Positions 1 through 8,608 of a stretch of DNA of 64,000 nucleotides are shown piece after piece. The notes under the pieces were generated by a model, which had not been told where the DNA came from, did no database searches, and worked only from the letters and a program-made list of their open reading frames with translations. Position 1 is the stretch's first letter; every line of letters begins with the position of its first letter. This DNA is from Ilyomonas sp963847085 (GTDB lineage Bacteria > Bacteroidota > Bacteroidia > Chitinophagales > Chitinophagaceae). The stretch is from the NCBI GenBank assembly GCA_963847085.1, contig CAWJYO010000010.1, positions 248,001-312,000 on the forward strand. The letters are read 5' to 3'. The translations under genes and the position numbers were made by a program.

Positions 1-744
1 GTAACACATCTTCCCACCGAAGAAGAACAAAAGACCTTACCGGACAATTTACCTCGAAGAAATTTTTTAATGAAGATGTTGGGCGCAACAGCAATTAGCG
101 CAGTTGCAGTTTCCTGCACCAAATCTTTTACCGGCACTGATACTGCCAGCAGTTCGGCACGCATGGGTAGTTTGAAAGACTTGGCAACAGCGGGCAACAC
201 CATTGACCTCGGCAGCGGCGATTATGCTATTTTAAATTACGCTTATTTGCTGGAGCAATTAGAAGCACAATTTTACATCATGGTATCGGATCAAATGTAT
301 AGCGGCGCTACCAGTTGGGAAACAAAGCGCCTGATGCAAATTCGCAATCATGAAATTGCGCACCGCGAATTTTTTAAAACCGCTTTGGGCGGCAATGCCA
401 TTCCCCAAATCAAATTCAACCTTAGCTCAGTTGATTTTGGAAGTCGCATGAGCGTGTTGGAAACATCGCGCACTTTCGAAGACCTTGGCGTAGCGGCTTA
501 CAATGGCGCAGGCCAGTACATTTCAAACCCCGCTTATCTTACGCTTGCCGGTAAAATTGTTTCGGTAGAAGCGCGCCATGCCGGTTACATCAGAGATTTG
601 TTGGTTCCTGCTTCTTTTGCTTCTTCCGATGTTGTAAATGTAATGGGGTTAGACAGAGCCTTTCATCCAACAATGGTGTTGAAAGCGGCAAGTCCTTTCC
701 TTCCTGCCAATACAACCATCAACACAAGTAAAGCGCCCTGGTAA
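1..744 (+). CDS. Ferritin-like domain protein, Tat-type lipoprotein (5' partial)
   Basis: The frame is open from base 1, so the gene starts outside the window. The ATG at 70 lies inside the signal peptide and is probably not the start. Codons 19-23 read RRNFL, followed by a hydrophobic stretch ending in VAVSC at codons 35-39; this is a twin-arginine signal with a lipobox-like cysteine. The mature part has two pairs of helix motifs typical of ferritin-like proteins (PF13668 type): EQLEAQFY, RNHEIAHREF, RTFEDLGVAAY and SVEARHAGY, giving Glu and ExxH ligands for a di-metal site. It is followed after 25 bases by a second ferritin-like gene, probably in one operon. The family is common in Bacteroidota; its substrate is not established. 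Folding before Tat export and an envelope location are inferred. Confidence 0.85.
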   Translation, partial: VTHLPTEEEQKTLPDNLPRRNFLMKMLGATAISAVAVSCTKSFTGTDTASSSARMGSLKDLATAGNTIDLGSGDYAILNYAYLLEQLEAQFYIMVSDQMYSGATSWETKRLMQIRNHEIAHREFFKTALGGNAIPQIKFNLSSVDFGSRMSVLETSRTFEDLGVAAYNGAGQYISNPAYLTLAGKIVSVEARHAGYIRDLLVPASFASSDVVNVMGLDRAFHPTMVLKAASPFLPANTTINTSKAPW

Positions 745-769
745 TCATTCATCATTCAAAAACAATTTT

Positions 770-1600
770 ATGAACATCAATCAATTACTTACCGAAATAG
801 AAAGTGTAGATTCTGAAGTTTACGACCGTTTAGATTCACGTCGGGATGCTGTGCGCTCATTTGCAAAAACCAGCGGACGCATTGCTTTGGCTGCGGTTCC
901 ATTAATGTTGGGTGGTATGTTTAAAAAAGCGTATGCCGGCAACAGAGTAACGCCCATCATCAATATTTTAAATTTTGCACTTACACTTGAATACCTTGAA
1001 TCGGAATTTTACAGAGCAGGTTTGAAAACAAAACGTCTCATCCCAATGGGAACCGAAATGGAAGGTTTCAACCAAATTTTTGAACATGAATACCGGCATG
1101 TAGATTTTTTAAGAAGCACCATTACTTCAATGGGTGGAAAGCCGGTTCAAAAGCCTTCTTTTGATTTTACCGCAGGCGGTACTTTTCCAACCGTGTTTTC
1201 CAATTACGATGTGTTTCTTGCTGTTTCTCAAACCTTTGAAGATACCGGCGTAAGAGCTTACAAAGGGCAGGCAGCTAATTTAATTTCCAACCATGAAGTG
1301 TTGACAGCTGCGTTGCAAATTCATTCGGTAGAAGCCCGCCACGCATCATTCCTGCGCCAGTTGCGCAGCGAAAGAGCAATGGACGAAAGCATCCGCCCGT
1401 GGATAACCGGCAGTTCAACGGCTGGCATTGGCTCTGCCGTTCAGCCAAATTATGCCGGTGAAGACAACACAATCCAAGCAGGAATAAATATCGTAAATAT
1501 AGATGGCTACCCGATTTCGTTTGACGATGCTACTGAAGCATTTGACGAAATCCTGACTATGGAGCAGGTACTTGCGATAGTGAAGCCGTTTATTGTGTAA
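770..1600 (+). CDS. Ferritin-like domain protein with Tat-like signal
   Basis: This 276-residue protein is a paralogue of the gene just upstream. After a soluble N-terminus of about 22 residues comes SRRDAVRSF and then a hydrophobic segment ending in KKAYAG near residue 55, which fits a twin-arginine signal with a long n-region and a signal peptidase I site (no lipobox cysteine). Ferritin-like motifs follow in order: EYLESEFYRAG, EHEYRHVDFL, QTFEDTGVRAYKG and HSVEARHASFL, supplying the Glu and His ligands expected of a four-helix di-iron-type bundle. The ATG follows an AAAAACAA leader. The tandem pair suggests one lipid-anchored and one soluble periplasmic version of the same function, perhaps metal storage or peroxide handling; that role is inference. 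Confidence 0.87.
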   Translation: MNINQLLTEIESVDSEVYDRLDSRRDAVRSFAKTSGRIALAAVPLMLGGMFKKAYAGNRVTPIINILNFALTLEYLESEFYRAGLKTKRLIPMGTEMEGFNQIFEHEYRHVDFLRSTITSMGGKPVQKPSFDFTAGGTFPTVFSNYDVFLAVSQTFEDTGVRAYKGQAANLISNHEVLTAALQIHSVEARHASFLRQLRSERAMDESIRPWITGSSTAGIGSAVQPNYAGEDNTIQAGINIVNIDGYPISFDDATEAFDEILTMEQVLAIVKPFIV

Positions 1601-1739
1601 GTATATTTTTCAGTTAATAGTACGTCGGGGCGCTTGTCTAAGTGCCCCTTTTGTTTTTGCCCCTTTTTCAACTTTAACCAAGTTCAAGTTTTCCATTTTG
1701 AGGAGTGTTGTTATTTTGCACCTCTTTTAAAATCACCTC

Positions 1740-2180
1740 ATGGAATACAATAAAATTATTTCTGTTACCGGCTTAACCGGTTTATACGAATTAGTAGGCA
1801 GCAAAACGGATGGCGCAATTGTGCGTTCGCTGGAAGATAATTCAACCAAATTTGTTTCTTCGCGCGTACATAATTTTTCGCATCTGGAGAGCATTGAAGT
1901 CTATACAAGCCGCGATAACGTGAACCTTGCTGATGTGTTTAAAGCCATGCAGCAAAATGGCGAGCCTTTGCCATCGGAAAAAGACAACAAAGCCGTAAAA
2001 GCTTACTTTGAAAAAGTGTATCCTGATATGGATTTTGAACGCGTATATGCGAGCGATATGAAGAAAATGATACGTTGGTTTTCTGTTTTACAAAAAAACA
2101 ATGTTGACATTACTGTAAAAACAGAAGAAGATAATACAGAGATAGAAAGCGATCCGGTACAAACATCGGATGAAGCGTAA
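1740..2180 (+). CDS. DUF5606 family protein
   Basis: This 146-residue soluble protein begins MEYNKIISVTGLTGLYELVG, the pattern of the Bacteroidota-specific DUF5606 family (a small beta-rich N-terminal domain with SLEDNSTKF, then a helical part with DVFKAMQQ and YFEKVYPDMDFERVY). No signal peptide or membrane segment is visible. The last 20 residues are acidic and low-complexity. Function is unknown; the family is widely conserved in the phylum. The gene stands alone between the ferritin-like pair and an M3 peptidase. A TTATTTTG sequence about 35 bases before the ATG resembles a -7 box. Confidence 0.85.
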   Translation: MEYNKIISVTGLTGLYELVGSKTDGAIVRSLEDNSTKFVSSRVHNFSHLESIEVYTSRDNVNLADVFKAMQQNGEPLPSEKDNKAVKAYFEKVYPDMDFERVYASDMKKMIRWFSVLQKNNVDITVKTEEDNTEIESDPVQTSDEA

Positions 2181-2187
2181 AGGATTT

Positions 2188-2266
2188 AGCTATGAGTTTC
2201 GAGCTATGAGCGGCGAGTGATTGGTTTCATGCTCGCCGCTCATAGCTCAGGGCTCGTAGCTTTTTC
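2188..2266. repeat. AGCTATGAGC-type palindromic element, copy 1
   Basis: A perfect 17-bp stem, GAGCTATGAGCGGCGAG at 2201-2217 and its complement at 2232-2248, with a 14-base loop. Outer, weaker arms (AGCTATGAG at the left, CTCGTAGCT at the right) extend the dyad. It sits between DUF5606 and the M3 peptidase. Related copies are at 38266-38366 and 55041-55215, with a half-copy at 4971-5045. Confidence 0.8.
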
Positions 2267-2283
2267 ACGTAAAAACAAATCAT

Positions 2284-4008
2284 ATGACAACAACACCTAA
2301 CGCCGATATACAAAAATTACCCCGCCGTTTTGTTTCGCAGGATTTTAAGCTGACCAACTGGGAAGCTTTAGAACCATTTTGTAAAGAATTGCTGGACAGG
2401 CCCATCAACAGCAAAGAAGAGTTGGAACAATGGCTGCACGATGTAAGCGAACTGGAAGCGGTGGTAAGTGAAGATGCCTGCTGGCGGCAAATTAAAATGA
2501 CCTGCGATACCACGGATAAATCGCTGGAAGAAGCTTTTGCTTTTTTCTGCATGGAAATACAACCCAAACTGCAGCCTTATGCCGATGCCCTGAATAAAAA
2601 GTTAATCGCATCGCCATTTGCAAAAGAATTAGATAAACAAAAATATTTTACTTATCTGCGCAATGTTCGCAAAAGCATTGAATTGTTTCGTGAAAAAAAC
2701 ATTCCGTTGCAAGCAGAATTAAGTGTAATGCAACAACAGTACGGCGTCATTACCGGCGCTATGACGGTTGAAGTAAAGGGACAAGAATACACATTGCAGC
2801 AGGCTTCTAAATTCCTGGAAAACCACGATCGTTCGTTGCGCGAAGAAGTGTATAGAAAGATTGGGGAACGAAGGTTACAGGATAAAAACAAATTAGACGA
2901 TTTGTACACGCAATTGATTCATAAGCGTGATGAAGTGGCGCATAATGCAGGTTTCGACAACTATCGCGATTATAAGTTTGTTGAGCTGGGCAGGTTCGAT
3001 TACACCAAAGAAGATTGCTTTCAGTTTCACGAAGCGGTAAAGCTGCATGTGCTTCCATTGGTGAAAAAAATCAATGAAAACAAAAAAGAAAAATTAGGGC
3101 TTGATGTGTTGCGTCCCTGGGATACGGAAGCTGAGCCGGAAGGTGTAGAACCTTTGCATCCGTTTGAAGGCGGAAAGGAATTATTGGATAAAACTGAAGA
3201 CTGTTTTACCTCTCTCAATCCTTTTTTTGCCGATTGCTTAAGAAAGATGAATGCTTTAGGTCATCTCGATTTGGAAAGCCGCAAAGGCAAAGCGCCGGGC
3301 GGTTATAATTGTCCATTGGCAGAAAGTGGAGCGCCATTTATTTTTATGAATGCCGCCGGGCAAATGAGTGATGTTACGACTATGGTTCATGAAGGCGGAC
3401 ATGCAGTGCATTCGTTCCTTGCGCATCCTCTTGAATTGAGTGCGTTTAAAGAATACCCAATGGAAATTGCCGAAGTGGCAAGCATGAGCATGGAACTGTT
3501 CACCATGAACCATTGGGATGCTTTTTTTGATAACAAAGAAGATTTGAAACGCGCGAAGGAACATCAACTGGAGCGTGTGATTACCATTTTTCCATGGATT
3601 GCAACGATAGATAAATTTCAGCATTGGATATACACGCATCCACAGCACAGCGTGGAAGAAAGAACCGCAGCCTGGATGGAAATTCTGAACGAGTTTTCAA
3701 CTGATACAGTTGATTTTACAGGACTTGAAAAATACCGTGAAAACAGTTGGCAGCGACAGCTTCACCTGTTTGAAGTTCCGTTTTATTACATTGAATATGG
3801 AATTGCACAATTGGGCGCGATTGGTATGTGGAAGCAATACATTGAGAACCCCGAACAAGCTTTGCAGAACTACATCAACGCATTAAGTATGGGCGGCACC
3901 AAAACGCTGCCACAATTGTATGAAGCTGCAGGTTTGAAATTCGATTTGTCGCCCGCACACATTCAATCATTGATGGAATTTGTAAAAGAAGAAATGGATA
4001 AATTATAA
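2284..4008 (+). CDS. M3 family oligoendopeptidase (PepF-like)
   Basis: This 574-residue cytoplasmic zinc metallopeptidase cleaves short peptides in the peptidase M3 (thimet/oligopeptidase F) fold. The zinc site is HEGGH at residues 369-373 (within TTMVHEGGHAVHSF), with the third ligand glutamate in EIAEVASMSMELF about 25 residues later. The C-terminal substrate-closing segment has FYYIEYGIAQLGAI, as in family members. Length is normal for M3B oligoendopeptidases, and there is no signal peptide. The ATG at 2284 follows the leader GTAAAAACAAATCAT, an example of the A-rich start context seen throughout the window. The gene is monocistronic or cotranscribed with the YccF gene 18 bases downstream. 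Confidence 0.93.
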   Translation: MTTTPNADIQKLPRRFVSQDFKLTNWEALEPFCKELLDRPINSKEELEQWLHDVSELEAVVSEDACWRQIKMTCDTTDKSLEEAFAFFCMEIQPKLQPYADALNKKLIASPFAKELDKQKYFTYLRNVRKSIELFREKNIPLQAELSVMQQQYGVITGAMTVEVKGQEYTLQQASKFLENHDRSLREEVYRKIGERRLQDKNKLDDLYTQLIHKRDEVAHNAGFDNYRDYKFVELGRFDYTKEDCFQFHEAVKLHVLPLVKKINENKKEKLGLDVLRPWDTEAEPEGVEPLHPFEGGKELLDKTEDCFTSLNPFFADCLRKMNALGHLDLESRKGKAPGGYNCPLAESGAPFIFMNAAGQMSDVTTMVHEGGHAVHSFLAHPLELSAFKEYPMEIAEVASMSMELFTMNHWDAFFDNKEDLKRAKEHQLERVITIFPWIATIDKFQHWIYTHPQHSVEERTAAWMEILNEFSTDTVDFTGLEKYRENSWQRQLHLFEVPFYYIEYGIAQLGAIGMWKQYIENPEQALQNYINALSMGGTKTLPQLYEAAGLKFDLSPAHIQSLMEFVKEEMDKL

Positions 4009-4026
4009 AATATTTATTTACACAAC

Positions 4027-4404
4027 ATGAGCTTACTCGGTAATCTAATCTGGCTCTTTTGCGGCGGTTTTTTATCGGCACTTGGGTACGCAGTTACCGG
4101 GTTTGCTTTTTGTTGCACTATTATTGGCATTCCTTTCGGCATTCAGTGTTTTAAAATAGCCGGTTTTGTTTTATTTCCTTTCGGTAAAAAAGTGATTTCC
4201 ACTTCAGGTAACACGGGTTGTTTGTCAACCCTTTTTAATATCATTTGGATTTTTACCGGCGGTTTATATACTGCTTTTGTTCACGTTATTTTTGGTGCGC
4301 TTTTGTTTCTTACCATTATCGGGATTCCTTTTGCCCGCAAGCATTTTGAATTGGCTGCTTTGTCGCTGGCTCCCTTCGGTAAAGACGTTGTTTATCATTC
4401 GTAA
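4027..4404 (+). CDS. YccF domain inner-membrane protein
   Basis: This 125-residue protein is built of two similar halves. Each has a hydrophobic hairpin followed by the YccF signature: FCCTIIGIPFGIQCFKIAGF near residues 33-52 and LFLTIIGIPFARKHFELAAL near 93-112, each followed by a PFGK segment. Four transmembrane segments are likely. The function of YccF is not established. It begins 18 bases after the M3 peptidase stop, so shared transcription is plausible, although the families have no known functional link. Confidence 0.88.
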   Translation: MSLLGNLIWLFCGGFLSALGYAVTGFAFCCTIIGIPFGIQCFKIAGFVLFPFGKKVISTSGNTGCLSTLFNIIWIFTGGLYTAFVHVIFGALLFLTIIGIPFARKHFELAALSLAPFGKDVVYHS

Positions 4405-4425
4405 CAATACAAAAGTCTCATAGCA

Positions 4426-4490
4426 CAGATCAATACAAACCATCTGCGTTTATCAGCGAAATCTGCGGGCAGATTCAAAGTGATACATTA
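4426..4490. repeat. ATCTGCGG-type repeat, partial copy
   Basis: The spacer carries CATCTGCGTTTATCAGCG and AAATCTGCGGGCAGATT, followed by AAAGTGATACATTACC. The same tail, AAAGTGATACATTACC, follows the fuller copy at 15538-15626, so this is a truncated member of the same family. Confidence 0.7.
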
Positions 4491-4589
4491 CCTATATTTT
4501 ACAATGCAATTACATCTGAATTAAAATTTATTTTCGCCCCATTCATTTATTTTATACTATTGCAGCCATCAAAGTATAATGTTTTTGTA

Positions 4590-4970
4590 ATGGCGAAAAA
4601 GCAATTGTTTACTCTTGAATATCCCGTAAGATGTTCGCCGCAAATTTTGTATGAATTTCTATCAACTCCGTCTGGTTTAGGCGAGTGGTTTGCCGAAAAA
4701 GTAGATGAGCGTGATAATATTTTTATTTTTAGCTGGAATGGTTCAACCGAAAAAGCCGAGCAGATAGAACATGAACAGGATAAATATGTAAAATACCGCT
4801 GGGAAACTTCACCTAAAGATGAATATTTCGAATTTCGGATAGAGAAAGCGGAAATAACGAACCAAACCATTTTAGTGATAAAAGATTTTGCCGAGAAAGC
4901 CGAAATCAAAGACCAAAGCCAGCTTTGGGAATCACAGGTGAAAGATTTGTTTCACCGGTTGGGAAACTAG
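4590..4970 (+). CDS. START-like domain (SRPBCC fold) protein
   Basis: The 126-residue protein starts at the ATG at 4590 (MAKKQLFTLEYPVRCSPQIL); an in-frame extension to 4560 would run through the promoter-like spacer. It matches the Bacteroidota START-like family: YEFLSTPSGLGEWFAEKV near the N-terminus and IFSWNGSTEKAEQIE in the middle, ending RLGN. The helix-grip fold usually binds a hydrophobic ligand; none is known here. No signal peptide. A TATAATGTTTTTG sequence lies immediately before the ATG, so the transcript leader may be very short. It stands alone ahead of the lptF/G-like gene. Confidence 0.85.
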   Translation: MAKKQLFTLEYPVRCSPQILYEFLSTPSGLGEWFAEKVDERDNIFIFSWNGSTEKAEQIEHEQDKYVKYRWETSPKDEYFEFRIEKAEITNQTILVIKDFAEKAEIKDQSQLWESQVKDLFHRLGN

Positions 4971-5045
4971 TGTAGTGAGTGGTGAAATGGTGAGTTGTGA
5001 GTGTAAGCGAGTCGCCTGTTTGTTTTTGCCGCTTTTTTCCTTGTT
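4971..5045. repeat. Half-copy of the AGCTATGAGC-type element
   Basis: GTGAGTTGTGAGTGTAAGCG is followed by CCTGTTTGTTTTTGCCGC and CTTTTTTCCTTG. The second part matches, in reverse complement, the loop of the element at 38266-38366 and resembles the loop at 55125-55152. The right arm is missing. Confidence 0.5.
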
Positions 5046-5069
5046 AAATTGCCTTCCTTCTTCTCCATG

Positions 5070-5103
5070 TTTGTAAGCCCTGCGTAACTAAGCTTTACAT
5101 TTG
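5070..5103 (+). promoter_or_regulatory. Bacteroidota-type promoter of the lptF/G-like gene
   Basis: TTTG at 5070-5073 and TACATTTG at 5096-5103 (exact TAnnTTTG) are separated by 22 bases, within the 17-23 spacing known for Bacteroidota. The start codon at 5125 would be about 15 bases from the transcription start. Confidence 0.6.
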
Positions 5104-5124
5104 TGTTTGTTATTGTAAACAAGC

Positions 5125-6578
5125 ATGATAAAGAAGCTTGACATCCTCATTATTAAAGCATTTGTAGGTCCTTTTTTAGCCACATTTTTAATTGCCTTGT
5201 TCGTGCTCATCATGCAGTTTTTCTGGCTGTATATTGATGATATTGTAGGCAAAGGATTCGATTTTTTTACCATTATGCGATTGGTTGGCGCAGTAGGCGC
5301 TACTGTTGTGCCGCTTGCCCTGCCACTGGCTTTATTGCTGTCATCTATTATGACGTTTGGCAACCTGGGTGAAAGTTTTGAATTAGTTGCCATCAAATCG
5401 GCAGGCATCTCTTTGCTTCGCTTTATGCGCCCGCTTTTGATAGTGGCTATTTTTATTGGTGGCATTGCATTTTTGTTCGAAAACAATATTATTCCGTTTG
5501 CCAATTTAAAATTAGATGCTTTAAAGTGGGATATGGTGTCAACCAAGCCAGCCTTCGATATTAAGGAAGGTGTATTTTACGATAAACTGGAAGGCTTTGT
5601 AATTAAATTGGGCAAAAAAGACAAAGACGACAGCACCATACACAATGTGTTGATTTTTGAACGCAATCCCGGCTTGCAGGATAATTTACTGATTGCCAAA
5701 AGCGGCATCATGCGCGTTACACCTGATAAGCATTTTATGGAATTCAAGTTGCGCGATGGCTGGCGTTACGAGGAGAAGGGAACACGCTACAGCCCGAACA
5801 CACAATTTGTAAGATTGGGTTTTAAAGAATATACGAAGCTGTTCGATCTGGCTTCGTTTGCTATGAACAAAACCGATGACAGCTTGTTTAAGTACAATCC
5901 TAAAATGCTTAGCGTCCGGCAATTGAATATCGCTATTGATTCGTTGGAAGGAATGGACAGTTTTTTTTATCATCGTAGCGAAAGAGAACTGCGGTCAACG
6001 CTTTTGTTTTTAAAATACAAAGACAGCGCGTGGGCGCCTTCTTCTTTTGCCCAAACAATTGCAAAAAAAGATACAGGCAAAAACAAACTTAACCAATCCT
6101 ATAATGCAACCGTTTTTGACAGGGCATTGGCTCAATTGAATTCAGCCGTCGAATATTGCGAAATTAGAAGCATCGGATTATAAAGACAGAGTGGATTCGC
6201 TGCGGAAACACTGGGTGGAATGGCATCGTAAATTTACGCTTTCAGTGGCTTGCATTGTATTGTTTATGATTGGTGCGCCGCTTGGGTCTATCATCCGCAA
6301 AGGCGGCTTGGGAACGCCTCTTATTTTCGCCATTATCTTTTTTGTTCTATTTCATTTACTAAATACTTTCGGAGAAAAGTTTGCGAAGCAGGGCGTAACT
6401 TCTCCGTTAACAGGCATGTGGCTTTCCACGATGGTGCTTGATTCCGGTTGGTATTTTTCTTACCACCAAAGCAATGAAAGATTCGCAGTTGTTTAATAAG
6501 GAAGTGTACAGCCGTTTCTTTAAAAAAATCAATCAATTGTTTGCACGAGTTAAATTTGCTCAAAAACAAAGCTTATGA
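5125..6578 (+). pseudogene. LptF/LptG (YjgP/YjgQ) permease, two +1 frameshifts
   Basis: LptF/LptG family proteins are inner-membrane parts of the machine that extracts lipopolysaccharide for transport to the outer membrane. The N-terminal part has the family pattern KKLDILIIKAFVGPFLATF, several membrane segments and a periplasmic beta domain. The frame stops at 6183. The expected continuation (NIAKLEASDYKDRVDSLRKH) is in the +1 frame from about 6151, giving membrane segments FTLSVACIVLFMIGAPLGSI and FAIIFFVLFHLLNTFGEKF. A second +1 shift near 6438-6440 restores IPVGIFLTTKAMKDSQLFNK and a stop at 6576-6578, overlapping the next ATG as ATGA. Removing one base at each site gives a normal-length protein of about 483 residues. 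Both are single-base insertions, so sequencing error is as likely as true loss. LptF and LptG cannot be told apart here. Confidence 0.85.
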
Positions 6579-7318
6579 ATACCGAATCTACTAACAGCCG
6601 CCGTGAATTTATTAAAACAACCGGTAAAGCGGGTATCGCTGCAGGGTTCGCTGCAACAGTGTTGCCGTCGTTTGCAACTGCTTTTGATAAAGATAAACCA
6701 ACACCTTTTGAGCAAACGCCGCTTCCTTATTCATATAATGCTTTGGAGCCGGTGATTGATGCGCAAACAATGGAACTGCACTACACCAAACATGCGGCTG
6801 CTTATGCTAAAAATCTGAAGGAAGCCATGGCTGCTGAAAATGTAAACCCGCAAACCACAACGCTGGAACAGGTGCTGGCAAATGTGTCGAAATATTCCGC
6901 CAAAATGCGCAACAATGGCGGCGGGCATTACAACCACGAATTGTTTTGGAAAGTAATGCAAACTCCTTCTTCTAATGCTATGCCTACAGGAAAATTGATG
7001 GATGGTATCAACAGCAATTTTTCATCCTTTGCTGCTTTTAAAAACGAATTTACCGATACTGCAAAAAACCGTTTTGGCAGCGGCTGGGCATGGCTGGTTT
7101 TGACCAATGATAAAAAATTAGTCATCGGTTCTACACCTAACCAGGACAATCCATTGATGGATGTAAGTGCCTTAAAAGGAATGCCTGTTTTTGGGTTGGA
7201 TGTATGGGAACATGCATATTATCTGCATTACCAAAACCGGCGTCCCGACTATATTAGCGAGTGGTGGAAAGTAGTGAATTGGCCATTCATTCAGCAGCGC
7301 TTTGAAGCGATGGTGTAG
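6575..7318 (+). CDS. Fe/Mn superoxide dismutase, Tat-exported
   Basis: The 247-residue protein is an iron/manganese superoxide dismutase with an N-terminal twin-arginine signal, NSRREFIKTTGKAG, then a hydrophobic stretch ending in FATAF near residue 37. The enzyme domain follows: PYSYNALEPVIDAQTMELHY with the first metal histidine, GGHYNHELFW with the second, and GLDVWEHAYY with the aspartate and third histidine. Export is thus predicted, in contrast to the cytoplasmic SOD at 29766-30374. The start overlaps the end of the lptF/G-like gene by 4 bases (ATGA) in the repaired reading, and the leader CTCAAAAACAAAGCTT precedes it. Metal preference cannot be decided by eye. Confidence 0.93.
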   Translation: MNTESTNSRREFIKTTGKAGIAAGFAATVLPSFATAFDKDKPTPFEQTPLPYSYNALEPVIDAQTMELHYTKHAAAYAKNLKEAMAAENVNPQTTTLEQVLANVSKYSAKMRNNGGGHYNHELFWKVMQTPSSNAMPTGKLMDGINSNFSSFAAFKNEFTDTAKNRFGSGWAWLVLTNDKKLVIGSTPNQDNPLMDVSALKGMPVFGLDVWEHAYYLHYQNRRPDYISEWWKVVNWPFIQQRFEAMV

Positions 7319-7406
7319 GGATTAGTAAGGAGTAATGATTAATTGATGATTGTATTTTGGATTTTCTTGCCTTCTTGTATTCTTCATTCTTGAACCTTGC
7401 ATCTTG

Positions 7407-8409
7407 TTACTTATCCTTTGTTTTCATCGTATGCTTTTCATTGATTAGCACATTTGCCAGCGTCCAGGTCAGTTGTTTTTGCAAAGGTTGTTGCCTAACG
7501 TGGCAATCATCTTTAATACAAATGGCGCAGCCTTGCGGCGGTATGCAGCCATCGGTATGTACAAACAATTCAAAGGCATCTTGAAACTGCGAAGTAATGC
7601 TGTTGCGCAGTTTCTCCACTTCAAGGTGCGCTTCATTTACAATAAAATAATAAGGCACCGTTAAGTGGCAGTCAACATGCAGCAGGCTACCATATTTTAT
7701 TACACGCAGGTTGTGAACATCAATCCAGTTTTTGCTGCGGTTATTGTTCAACATAGTTACCATTTGCGTAAGCAATTGCATGTCGGCTTCATCCATAATG
7801 CCCGCCAGCGATGTGCGGATAATGCTATAGCCATTGTATAAAATAACGCCGCTTAACACAATGGCAATCGACCCTGTCGAGCCAGTACTGTTTTGTATAA
7901 ATGATGATAAACAAACCGACGATAATGGCAGCAGTTGAATAGGTATCAATTTGCAAATGTTTGCCGCTCGATTGCAACGCAACCGATTTTGTTTTTATCC
8001 CTTTTTTCAGGCAGATAGAACCTGCAATGTAGTTGATGATGCCGGTGGCAGCTACTAATATCAAACCTGTATCTAATTTGCCAATGGTTGTATGAACAAA
8101 AAAATTGCGAACCGTTTGATACAATATCACTAAGCCAGCCGAAACAATCAATCCGCCTTCCACGGCTGCCGAAATAAATTCAGCTTTTCCATGCCCGTAT
8201 GGGTGTTGCAAATCACTGGGTTTGGCAGCGATGTACAAACTATACAAGCCAATAAAACCCGCTACTACATTCACAATGCTTTCGAGTGCATCGGTAAGAA
8301 TAGCAAGCGAACCTGTGATGTAATAAGCAATAATTTTTACTGCAAACAACACTATAGAAAGCGCTGTTATCCATTTTTGAACGATAAAATTTTGTCGGGC
8401 AGATTGCAA
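7407..8409 (-). pseudogene. Cation diffusion facilitator (CDF) transporter, +1 frameshift
   Basis: Read on the minus strand, the first part (from a TTG at 8409) has the CDF pattern: membrane segments, ILTDALESIVNVVAGF with the Asp site of TM2, and HPYGHGKAEF after TM3. The frame is lost after YWLD near 7870. The remaining sequence, beginning SIAIVLSGVILYNGY and SLAGIMDEAD, continues in a frame shifted by one inserted base and ends at 7407, with a cytoplasmic domain containing HVDCHLTVPYYFIVNEAH and a C-terminal Cys/His stretch (CIPPQGCAICIKDDCH). Such pumps expel Zn, Fe or other divalent ions by proton exchange. The Cys/His tail is typical of several Bacteroidota members. The insertion lies within about 7866-7877, and sequencing error is possible. 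Confidence 0.85.
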
Positions 8410-8547
8410 GATGATGGCGGTTTATAAGCAAAACAAAGGTATTTGTAAACGTTTACCTGAAGTTTGTTTTTGTGCGATTTATTGCTCCTGTTTTCTGTAT
8501 TGTGTTAGCGAATGGGCAAGCACATATATTTTCAATTGTTTGAAAAA

Positions 8548-8580
8548 ATGTCTCGCAGATAGCGCAGATGATATATTCAA
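8548..8580. repeat. ATCTGCGG-type repeat, fragment
   Basis: CTCGCAGATAGCGCAGATGA lies in the spacer between the CDF and beta-galactosidase genes and resembles the left part of the copies at 46378 and 52064. Only a fragment remains. Confidence 0.45.
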
Positions 8581-8608
8581 AGCTTTTTATCAATCATAAA
8601 TCATCAAT

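Noticed and set aside
1275..1472. Open frame on the minus strand inside the second ferritin-like gene
   Set aside because: It lies wholly within a well-supported gene and shows no family pattern.
6141..6160. Programmed ribosomal frameshifting in the lptF/G-like gene
   Set aside because: No slippery heptamer and no following pseudoknot; a second unrelated shift lies 290 bases on, and many other genes show the same kind of break.
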